Shown: positions 18,142 through 26,371 of the stretch, piece after piece
How the letters are laid out: each line of letters opens with the position of its first letter
Numbering within the stretch: the stretch's first letter is position 1
NCBI RefSeq assembly: GCF_009826895.1
Contig: NZ_WUMV01000002.1
Location: 310,001-374,000 of the forward strand
Reading direction: 5' to 3'
DNA from: Stappia sediminis
GTDB taxonomy: Bacteria > Pseudomonadota > Alphaproteobacteria > Rhizobiales > Stappiaceae
DNA: 64,000 nt
Position numbers and translations under genes: made by a program
Notes under the pieces: generated by a model
What the model was told of the DNA's origin: nothing
The model's input: the letters and a program-made list of their open reading frames with translations, nothing else
The model's database searches: none

Positions 18142-18981
18142 TCAATTCGTCGCCTTGTCGGCATTCGGGAAGAAGAGCTGCTGGCCTTCGAGCTTGTAAT
18201 CCGCGATCGCCTGCTGGCCCTCAGGTCCCGTCAGCCAGTCGATGAATGCGTTGCCTTCGTCGGCTTTGACCGCGGCGTGCTTTTCCGGATTCACGAGAAT
18301 AACGCCATACTGGTTGAACAGCCTGTCGTCGCCTTCGGCCAGTATCGCAAGTTCACTCTTGTTCTTGAAGGAGATCCAGGTGGCGCGGTCGGTCAACGCG
18401 TAGGCGCCCATGCCGGCAGCCGTATTCAAGGTCGCACCCATTCCCGATCCGGTCTCGCGATACCAGTCGCCGGAAGCGTGAGCGACATCGACATCGGCGG
18501 CCTTCCAGAGCGAGAGCTCCTTCTTGTGTGTACCGGAATCGTCACCGCGCGATGCGAAGGGAGCGCCGGCTTCCGCGATCTTCTTCAGCGCTTCGGTGGC
18601 TTCGTCCATGCCCTTGATACCGGCGGGATCGCCCTTGGGGCCGACGATCACGAAGTCGTTGTACATGACGTCGCGGCGCTTCACGCCCCAGCCATCAGCT
18701 ACGAATTTCTCCTCGGCAGACTTTGCGTGAACGAACAGGACGTCGCCGTCGCCGTTCGTCGCGTTCTTGATCGCCTGTCCGGTGCCGACGGCGACGACGC
18801 GCACATCGATGCCAGTCTTGTCCTTGAACTTCGGGAGGATGGCGTCGAGCAGACCGGAATTCGCCGTCGATGTGGTGGACTGAACGACGATGAACCTTTC
18901 TTCCGCGCTTGCGGGGGCGATGGTCCAGTGCAGCGCTGCGGCTGCGATGAAGGCAAGAGAAAACGCGGTTTTCCTCAGCAT
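18142..18981 (-). CDS. tupA: Tungstate ABC transporter substrate-binding protein
   Basis: Periplasmic oxyanion receptor, 279 aa. The signal peptide ends near residue 26 (after PASA). The TupA hallmark TTSTANSGLLDAI follows immediately, then GTGQAIKNATNGDGDVLF; the mature region contains FASRGDDSGTHKKEL, also typical of TupA. ATG at 18981 has GGGAG upstream. It is the last gene of the minus-strand tupB-tupC-tupA unit, 17 bp after tupC. Tungstate is the usual ligand of this signature; molybdate is a weaker alternative. Confidence 0.9.
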   Translation of the reverse strand: MLRKTAFSLAFIAAAALHWTIAPASAEERFIVVQSTTSTANSGLLDAILPKFKDKTGIDVRVVAVGTGQAIKNATNGDGDVLFVHAKSAEEKFVADGWGVKRRDVMYNDFVIVGPKGDPAGIKGMDEATEALKKIAEAGAPFASRGDDSGTHKKELSLWKAADVDVAHASGDWYRETGSGMGATLNTAAGMGAYALTDRATWISFKNKSELAILAEGDDRLFNQYGVILVNPEKHAAVKADEGNAFIDWLTGPEGQQAIADYKLEGQQLFFPNADKATN

Positions 18982-18998
18982 GTTTTGCTCCCATTGAT

Positions 18999-19781
18999 TT
19001 AAATCAGGATTCTGCCGTCCAGATATGCCCTGGCCTCCTTGGAGGTCGGCGCATCGAAGAAGATGTCGGCGGGCGTGATCTCCGCCACTTCCCCGCGATG
19101 AAGGAAGACGAGCTGCTCCGCCAGGCGCCTGGCCTGAAGTATGTCGTGGGTCACGAGAATGATTTTGGTGCCTTGAACCTTCTCCTGTTTGATCGTGTCC
19201 TCGATCAGTTGAACGGACGCGGGGTCGAGGTTGGCGCAAGGCTCATCTAGGAAAAGTATTTTCGGTTTGAGCGCAAGTGCGCGCGCAAGGGCGAGGCGCT
19301 GTTGCTCGCCGCCGGACAGGAGCCGAGCGGGACGGTCGGCAAGGGCCTCCAGATGCAGTCTCTTGAGGATCGGTTGCAGTTCGCTTCGCGATTTGGCCAG
19401 CCCGCGCAATCCCATGACGAACCTGAGATTTGACAGAACGCTGCGGCGCAGGAGTACGGGCTTTTGAAACACCATCGCCTGTATTTTGCGGATCGAACGG
19501 TCGATTGGTTCGCCGTTCCACAGGATCGTGCCGTTCGACGGTGCGATAAGGCCATGAAGGAGGCGGAGCAGCACGCTTTTGCCTGCACCGTTCGGCCCCA
19601 TCAGCACGGTCAGTTCATCACCGGGCAGATCGAATGAGATATTCTTGAGAATCTTATGTCCGTCGATGGCGAATGAGAGGTTTCGCACACTGAGCGTATG
19701 ATGGCCGACGTTCGAAATCGCCCGACGGGGTACGGCTCTTGGCAAAACCTCGCGCAGGGCAGCCGCATCATGCATAGGCAT
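18999..19781 (-). CDS. tupC: Tungstate ABC transporter ATP-binding protein
   Basis: ATPase that powers oxyanion import. Walker A GPNGAGKSVLLRLL, Q-loop VFQKPVLLRRSV, signature LSGGEQQRLALARAL, Walker B KILFLDEPCANLDP and switch His in ILVTHD are all intact. About 260 aa. The start at 19781 overlaps the end of tupB; the ATG two codons downstream (19775) is equally possible. It acts with TupB at the inner membrane. Confidence 0.9.
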   Translation of the reverse strand: MPMHDAAALREVLPRAVPRRAISNVGHHTLSVRNLSFAIDGHKILKNISFDLPGDELTVLMGPNGAGKSVLLRLLHGLIAPSNGTILWNGEPIDRSIRKIQAMVFQKPVLLRRSVLSNLRFVMGLRGLAKSRSELQPILKRLHLEALADRPARLLSGGEQQRLALARALALKPKILFLDEPCANLDPASVQLIEDTIKQEKVQGTKIILVTHDILQARRLAEQLVFLHRGEVAEITPADIFFDAPTSKEARAYLDGRILI

Positions 19782-20475
19782 TTCTCCGCGCTTTCGCATT
19801 GATGCCCTGTACGGCGGCATTTACGGCCATCGCAATGATCAGCAGGATAATTCCGAGCGCCAGCGCAAGCGCCAGGTCGCCCTTGGAGGTCTCAAGAGCA
19901 ATCGCAGTCGTCATCACGCGGGTCACATGGTTGATGTTGCCGCCGACGATCATTACCGCGCCGACCTCTGCGATCGCCCGTCCGAAGCCGGCAAGCGCGA
20001 CGGTCGCGAGCGCGAACCGCGCATCCCACAAAAGCGCAGCCATGGCGGTTGGAAAGGGAACCACGAGCGAGCGGAACTGTTCAGCGTATTCCTTGTTGAG
20101 GTCTTCTATCATCTGCCGGGAAAGAGCGACGACGATCGGCGTAACCAGGATCGTCTGGGCAATCACCATGGCGCCTGGTGTGTAGAGCAGTTTGAGAACG
20201 CCAAGCGGTCCGGCATTGGAAAGCATCATATAGGCGAGAAGGCCGACGACGACCGGTGGCAGGCCCATCATGGTATTGAAGGTTACGACGAGTGCGCCGC
20301 GCCCGGGAAAGCTTGAGACGGCAAGTGCCGCACCGATGGGCAGTCCGATCAGGCAGGAAATCAGCAGGGCAGCGAATGTGACGCGCAGCGACAGGCCGAC
20401 AATCGCCAGCAGATCGGTGTCGAAGCCGACGATCAGCTCAAAGGCTAGTCCAAAGGCACTGCCGAAATCCTGCAT
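19768..20475 (-). CDS. tupB: Tungstate ABC transporter permease
   Basis: 235-aa inner-membrane permease with about five hydrophobic segments, including LSLRVTFAALLISCLIGLPI and LALALALGIILLIIAMAV. The coupling-loop region reads ALLWDARFALATVALAGFGRAIAEVGAVMIVGG, whose EVG resembles the EAA loop of ModB/TupB permeases. First gene of the tup unit. A 10-bp inverted repeat overlaps its start codon. Confidence 0.88.
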   Translation of the reverse strand: MQDFGSAFGLAFELIVGFDTDLLAIVGLSLRVTFAALLISCLIGLPIGAALAVSSFPGRGALVVTFNTMMGLPPVVVGLLAYMMLSNAGPLGVLKLLYTPGAMVIAQTILVTPIVVALSRQMIEDLNKEYAEQFRSLVVPFPTAMAALLWDARFALATVALAGFGRAIAEVGAVMIVGGNINHVTRVMTTAIALETSKGDLALALALGIILLIIAMAVNAAVQGINAKARRNAYA

Positions 20476-20533
20476 ATTTATGCTTTCTGCCCCAGGAGGT
20501 TTTTGTTTTTGTCTCAGAAAGGAAAATATGCAG
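20470..20533. promoter_or_regulatory. Inverted repeat across the tupB start
   Basis: CTGCATATTT (20470-20479) and AAATATGCAG (20524-20533) form an exact 10-bp inverted repeat separated by 44 bp, the left arm including the tupB start codon. It could be a pair of regulator half-sites, an mRNA hairpin or chance; it does not match the ModE site I know. Confidence 0.3.
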
Positions 20534-20657
20534 TGAAATCGCGTTGGGTCAAATCATTCCGTCGAATTTGTCCCGTGAGCGGCCTGCGGCGCCCTGTCCG
20601 TTTCGTTTTTGCGCTATCGCGTGTAACGCTTGCATGAATTTCGACAGGGAGAAATCC

Positions 20658-21083
20658 ATGCCCGAATTGCCAGGTGCAGGAGTGAAACAGAACATCGGGC
20701 CGGGTCATCCGGGGTCGCGATTGCTGTCGGGCTTCGCTTTGATTTGTGCCGGGTTGAGCGGGTCAACGGGCGTCGTTATGTCGGCGGTCGCCGCACACGC
20801 CATCCAGGAAGAACTGATTTCCACGGCGGCCAACATGCTTCTGTTCCACGCCGGCGCCTTCGTTGCGATTGGAGCTTACTCCGCGCTTAGGCGCAGCTTC
20901 GTGCTTGCGCTCGGTTTCTTTCTTCTCGCTATCGGTTGCACGCTTTTCAGCGGCGATTTGTTGTTGAGGGCATTGGCTGGGATGCGTGCTTTTCCCAATG
21001 CCGCGCCAATTGGCGGATCGGCGATGATACTTGGCTGGACCGCCGTATTTTTCGCCGGTTTGGCGCATCTCTTTCGTCGCTAA
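20658..21083 (+). CDS. DUF423-family small membrane protein
   Basis: 141 aa from the ATG at 20658, preceded by ACAGGGAGAAA. About four hydrophobic segments are visible (LLSGFALICAGLSGSTGVVM, MLLFHAGAFVAIGAY, FVLALGFFLLAIGCTLFSGD, PIGGSAMILGWTAVFFAGL). The pattern with SGDLLLRAL and PIGGSAMILGW matches the DUF423/YgdD family; cellular role unknown. Divergent from the tungstate operon, but no link to it is evident. Confidence 0.72.
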   Translation: MPELPGAGVKQNIGPGHPGSRLLSGFALICAGLSGSTGVVMSAVAAHAIQEELISTAANMLLFHAGAFVAIGAYSALRRSFVLALGFFLLAIGCTLFSGDLLLRALAGMRAFPNAAPIGGSAMILGWTAVFFAGLAHLFRR

Positions 21084-21206
21084 TTCCATAAGCGACGCAT
21101 TGCAGCAGGCCGGTGTCGGATTCTGGCAAGATCGATAGCGCTTGGCGTTTCAAAACGACGGTTGGATTTGTGGTCACGTCCGAGCGAGAAGGGGCGTCAG
21201 CGCCAA

Positions 21207-22460
21207 ATGAGCCGTTTCAATTTCTGGGAACTCGCCAAGAATGCGCTTTCCGCGCATGAGAACTGGGGCCGCCAGTGGCGCGCGCCCGAGCCCAAGGCCG
21301 AATATGACGTCGTCATAATCGGCGCGGGTGGTCATGGCCTTGCGACGGCCTATTACCTGGCCAAGGAGCATGGCGTTACAAATGTCGCTGTCCTTGAAAA
21401 GGGCTGGCTCGGCGGCGGCAATACCGGCCGTAACACCACGATCGTTCGCTCCAATTACCTCTGGGAAGAGAGTGAGGGGCTTTACGATCACGCCATGGAT
21501 CTGTGGCAGGACCTATCGCAGGAGCTGAACTACAACATCATGTATTCCGCGCGCGGCGTGATGATGCTGGCGCATACGATCCACGACATTCAGGTGTTCA
21601 AGCGCCACGTCTATGCCAACCGTCTCGCGGGTGTACAGAACGAGTGGCTGACGGCGGAAGAGGCCAAGGAATATTGCCCGCCGCTCAATATCTCGAAAAA
21701 CATGCGCTATCCGGTTCTGGGTGCCGCGCTCCAGCGCAAGGCAGGTGTCGCGCGTCATGATGCGGTGGCTTGGGGCTATGCGCGTGGGGCTGACAAATAC
21801 GGCGTCGACATCATCCAGAATTGCGCGGTGACGGGCATTCGCCGCGGGGCCGATGGCGCCGTGGAAGGGGTGGAGACCTCGCGAGGCCTTATCCGCGCCA
21901 AACGGGTCGGCGTCGTTGCCGCCGGCCACACGACGACGGTGATGGATATGGCGGGCGTGCGCATGCCGCTCGAATCTTATCCCCTTCAGGCGCTCGTGTC
22001 GGAACCCGTGAAACCGTGCTTTCCTTGCGTTGTCATGTCGAACACGATCCATGCCTACATGTCGCAATCCGACAAGGGCGAACTCGTCATCGGCGCGGGC
22101 ACGGACCAGTATATTTCCTACAGCCAGACGGGCGGCTTGCAGATTCCTGCCCATACGATCGAGGCGATCTGCGAACTTTTCCCCATGTTCCGGCGCATGC
22201 GTATGCTCAGGAACTGGGGCGGCACGGTGGATGTGACGCCGGACCGTTCGCCAATCATCGGCAAGACACCGGTTCCGGGCCTGTTCGTGAATTGCGGCTG
22301 GGGGACGGGCGGTTTCAAGGCGACGCCGGGCTCGGGCCATGTGTTCGCGCATACGCTTGCCAGGGGCGAACCGCATCCGATCAACGCCCCCTTCACGCTG
22401 GACCGGTTCCGTACCGGCCGGCTTATCGACGAGGCGGCAGCCGCCGCCGTGGCGCACTGA
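21207..22460 (+). CDS. soxB: Sarcosine oxidase beta subunit
   Basis: Catalytic subunit of heterotetrameric sarcosine oxidase: oxidises sarcosine to glycine, passing the methyl group to tetrahydrofolate as 5,10-methylene-THF and producing H2O2. 417 aa. FAD-binding VVIIGAGGHGLATAYYL near residue 30, then GGGNTGRNTTIVRSNYLW characteristic of SoxB; GVARHDAVAWGYARGAD lies where the covalent-FMN His is expected. ATG at 21207 starts the usual MSRFNFWELAKNAL. First of four adjacent sox genes. Confidence 0.95.
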   Translation: MSRFNFWELAKNALSAHENWGRQWRAPEPKAEYDVVIIGAGGHGLATAYYLAKEHGVTNVAVLEKGWLGGGNTGRNTTIVRSNYLWEESEGLYDHAMDLWQDLSQELNYNIMYSARGVMMLAHTIHDIQVFKRHVYANRLAGVQNEWLTAEEAKEYCPPLNISKNMRYPVLGAALQRKAGVARHDAVAWGYARGADKYGVDIIQNCAVTGIRRGADGAVEGVETSRGLIRAKRVGVVAAGHTTTVMDMAGVRMPLESYPLQALVSEPVKPCFPCVVMSNTIHAYMSQSDKGELVIGAGTDQYISYSQTGGLQIPAHTIEAICELFPMFRRMRMLRNWGGTVDVTPDRSPIIGKTPVPGLFVNCGWGTGGFKATPGSGHVFAHTLARGEPHPINAPFTLDRFRTGRLIDEAAAAAVAH

Positions 22461-22469
22461 GGCCTGACC

Positions 22470-22775
22470 ATGCTGCTGATTACCTGTCCTTATTGCGGCG
22501 TCGAGCGCCCTGAGATCGAATTCCGCTACGCAGGCGAAGCGCATATCGCGCGGCCTGCCGAACCGTCGAAGCTGACGGATGAGGAATGGGCGGAATATCT
22601 CTATATGCGCACAAATCCGAAGGGGCTCCTGGCCGAGCGCTGGCGCCATGCGCACGGCTGCGGGCGTTTCTTCAATGCGATCCGCGACACGGTCAGCGAC
22701 AGGTTCGTGACCATCTACAAGATGGGCGAGGCGAAGCCCGATCTCGAACGGCTCGTCGTGGAGGCCGCCCAATGA
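22470..22775 (+). CDS. soxD: Sarcosine oxidase delta subunit
   Basis: 101-aa small zinc-containing subunit: CPYCGVERPEIEF at the N-terminus supplies a Cys-x2-Cys, with His and Cys in WRHAHGCGRFFN completing the zinc site. The stop overlaps the soxA start (ATGA), so translation is coupled. Confidence 0.94.
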   Translation: MLLITCPYCGVERPEIEFRYAGEAHIARPAEPSKLTDEEWAEYLYMRTNPKGLLAERWRHAHGCGRFFNAIRDTVSDRFVTIYKMGEAKPDLERLVVEAAQ

Positions 22776-25700
22776 CGCAGGATTTCCGCACCTCCGCCGG
22801 CGGGCGGATCGACCGTTCTTCGCCGGTCGATTTCACCTTTGACGGCAAGGCCTATAGGGGCTTTGCGGGCGATACGCTTGCTTCCGCCTTGCTTGCCAAC
22901 GGAATTCATCTCGTCGGGCGATCCTACAAGTATCACCGCCCGCGCGGCATCATCACCGCCGGTTCCGAAGAGCCGAATGCGCTTGTAGGCATCGCGCGCG
23001 AAAAGGGGCAGAACACGCCGAACCTGCGCGCGCCGCAGGTCGAGATCTATCAGGGCCTCAACGCGGAAAGCCAGAACCGCTATCCCTCGCTGTCTTTCGA
23101 TGTCGGTGCGGTCAACGACTTGTTGTCGCCGCTCTTCGTGGCGGGTTTCTACTACAAGACGTTCATGTGGCCACGCTCGTTCTGGCAGAAGGTCTATGAA
23201 CCCTTCATCCGCTCCGCGGCAGGCCTCGGCAAGGCGCCGACGGATCCGGACAAGGACCGTTATGCCAACCACTATGCTCATTGCGACGTGCTGGTGATTG
23301 GCTCCGGCCCCGCCGGCCTTGCCGCTGCCACCGCCGCCGCTCAATCCGGTGCGCGAGTGATCCTGTGCGACGAGCAGTCAGAGTTGGGCGGCTCGTTGTT
23401 GCATGACCGCACGTCCGCGGTCGACGGCAAACCCGCTGTCGACTGGGCGGCGGATGCGATCAGGGCGCTTTCCGAAAACGACAAGGTGACGTTGCTGCCG
23501 CGCACCACGGGCTTTGGCTATTACGCCCAGAACTTTGTGGCACTTGCCGAGCGCGTGACCGACCATCTCGCCAATCCAGACCCGCGTTTGCCGCGCGAGC
23601 GTCTTTGGCAGGTGAGGGCGAAGGAAGTTGTCATCGCCACCGGCGCTATCGAGCGTCCGCTCGTCTTCCCGGAAAACGACCGCCCCGGCGTCATGATGGC
23701 CGAGGCGGGCCGCATTTATCTCAATCGCTACGGGGCGATGGCCGGAAAGCGCGTCGTGATCGCAACCGCCTGCGATACCGCCTATCGCACGGCCGTGGAC
23801 CTGAAGGCTGCAGGTGTCGACGTCGCAGTAATCGCCGATCTTCGGCCCGACCCGGCGGGCGTGCATGTGGATGCCGCGCGTTCCGCGGGAATCCGTATCG
23901 AAGGAGCCTGTGTTGTCACCGGAACCAAGGGGCGGCTCAGGGTCAAATCCGCCCGTCTTGGCCGCATCAGGCCCGACGGGTCTGTAACGGCGATGGGCGA
24001 AGAGGCCTGTGACAGTCTGCTGATGTCCGGTGGCTGGACGCCGAACGTGAGCCTCTATTCCCAGTCGCGCGGCAAGGTCGCCTGGGACGAGGACGCTGGC
24101 GCCTATCTTCCCGGGGCTTCCGTTCAGCATGAGCGCTCGGCCGGAAGCTGCCATGGGGTTTTCGGGCTTCAGGCTGTCCTTGAGGATGGTTATGCCGCGG
24201 GCGAAAACGCGGCGCGAGCGGTCACAAGCGCGGCGAAACGGCCCAAAGTGCCCGCAGTGACAGGCGGCGAAGAAGGCGCCGGAGGCACGCTCGGCGCGCT
24301 GCCGCACGACCGCGATCCCGCACGCGTGCGCGCCTTCATCGATTTCCAGAACGACGTGACCGCAAAGGACGTGAAGCTTGCGGTTCGCGAGGGCTTCCAC
24401 TCCATCGAACATATCAAGCGCTACACGACGACGGGCATGGCGACCGACCAGGGCCGGCTATCGAACATGAATGCGCTATCGGTCGCCTCGAAAACGCTTG
24501 AAAAGCCCATCCCGCAGGTGGGGCTCACGACGTTCCGCCAGCCCTATACGCCGGTCACCTTCGGCACGTTTGCCACGACCGCGCGCGGCGAGGCGTTCGA
24601 CCCGGTCAGGCGCACGCCGATGCATGACTGGGCGGTGGAGAAAGGCGCCGAGTTCGAGGACGTAAGCCTTTGGAAACGCGCATGGTATTTCCCGAAGCCT
24701 GGCGAGAGCATGCATGACGCGGTGGCGCGCGAATGTGCGACGGTGCGCGAGAGCGTCGGCATTTTCGATGCCACGACCCTGGGCAAGATCGAGGTTGTCG
24801 GCCCGGATGCGGCGGAATTCCTGAACCGGGTCTATACCAACCCGTTCCTGAAGCTGGGTGTGGGGCGGTTGCGCTACGGCATCATGCTGAACGAGGCAGG
24901 TTTCATCATGGATGACGGTGTCGTCGGGCGGATCGCAGAAGAGCGCTTCCACGTGACGACGACGACGGGTGGGGCGCCGCGCGTTCTTGCCCATCTTGAG
25001 GACTATCTGCAGACGGAATGGCCGGATCTCAATGTCTGGCTGACGTCGACCACCGAGCAGTGGGCGGTGATCGCGGTGCAAGGTCCGAAGGCGCGTGACG
25101 TGATTGCGCCGCTGGTGGAAGGCATTGATCTTTCAACCGAATCCATGCCGCACATGAGCGTGCGCGAAGGGAAGATCTGCGGTGTGCCGACACGGCTTTT
25201 CCGCATGAGCTTCACTGGCGAGGCGGGGTATGAGATCAACGTGCCGGCCTCCAGGGGGCGCGAAGTATGGGACGCGGTCTGGAACAACGTCGAGGCTGTG
25301 GGCGGTGCGCCTTATGGAACGGAAACAATGCACGTTCTGCGCGCCGAAAAAGGTTACATCATCGTCGGTCAGGAAACCGACGGAACGGTGGTGCCTGACG
25401 ATGTCGGGATGGACTGGGCCGTCGGCAAGAAGAAGGCCGATTTCATCGGCATGCGCTCGCTGGCGCGCCCGGATATCGTGGTGGCAGGACGCAAGCAACT
25501 CGTCGGCGTCCTGACAAATGATCCAAAGGTAATCCTTGAAGAAGGGGCGCAGGTGACGGCGGAAGCTTCGCCCGCGCTGAAAACCCCTGCACTGGGGTAT
25601 GTGACATCTTCCTATTATTCGTCCGCTCTCGGCCGGTCCATGGCGCTTGCCATGATCGCGGACGGGCGCGGCCGGATGGGCGATACGCTGTATGTCTCGA

Positions 25701-25777
25701 CGGCCGAAGGCGCTGTCGCCGTGGAAATAGTATCTCCGGTATTTTACGACGCCGAAGGGGGAAAACAGGTTGCCTGA
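22772..25777 (+). CDS. soxA: Sarcosine oxidase alpha subunit
   Basis: 1001 aa, full length. The N-terminal part holds the fold that binds the product side chain ([21 protein letters not shown]), followed by an NAD-binding domain ([18 protein letters not shown]) and a C-terminal GcvT-like THF-binding domain from about residue 610 ([26 protein letters not shown] is close to VGIFDAT seen here). This half receives the methylene group on folate. Start at 22772 overlaps soxD by 4 nt. Works with SoxB, SoxD and SoxG as a cytosolic complex. Confidence 0.95.
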   Translation: [1001 protein letters not shown]

Positions 25778-26336
25778 GAAATCCGTTTATTCCGCGAACG
25801 CGCATCTGTCCCCGATCGTCGTCACCTCGAACGTGCGGGTTGAGGAGGCGGCGCCGCTCGTCCGTCTTTCCCTCAGGGGAGGGGAAGCTGCGGCTTCTCA
25901 CGCAGGGGCAAGCATTGGCGCGCCGCTTCCGCTTGAGCCGCTGACCTCTACCATGGCTGACAAGGCGGCGGCATTCTGGCTTGGGCCGGATGAATGGCAG
26001 ATTGCGATCCAGGAAGGTGACGCAACGGCTGTTTTCGAGCGCGTCGAAACCGCGATGGCTGATACGCCGCATTCGCTCGTCGACGTGAGCGAGCGCAACC
26101 GCGCGCTCATCATCTCGGGGCCGAAGGCGGCGTGGCTGCTGAACTCGCAGATTTTCCTCGATTTCGATGAGGCGGTATTTCCCGTCGGAATGGTCACCCG
26201 GACGCTCTTCGGCAAGGCGGACATCATGCTGTGGCGCCAATCCGAAGACATTTTCGTGCTCGAAGCGTGGCGTTCTTTCATGCCTTACGTGATCGAACTG
26301 CTCCAGGAAGCCTCAAGGGAGCTTGAAGCGGCCTGA
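25770..26336 (+). CDS. soxG: Sarcosine oxidase gamma subunit
   Basis: 188 aa from a TTG at 25770, overlapping the soxA end by 8 nt. Contains FWLGPDEWQIA and DVSERNRALIISGPKAAWLLN, typical of SoxG, and a tail FVLEAWRSFMPYVIELL. Small structural subunit of the tetramer. The only gamma-type start codon with suitable overlap is the TTG (Met-Pro-Glu-Lys). Confidence 0.92.
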   Translation: MPEKSVYSANAHLSPIVVTSNVRVEEAAPLVRLSLRGGEAAASHAGASIGAPLPLEPLTSTMADKAAAFWLGPDEWQIAIQEGDATAVFERVETAMADTPHSLVDVSERNRALIISGPKAAWLLNSQIFLDFDEAVFPVGMVTRTLFGKADIMLWRQSEDIFVLEAWRSFMPYVIELLQEASRELEAA

Positions 26337-26371
26337 GGGCCGCCCGAAGTTTCTTTCCCGGTCAAGCCAGT

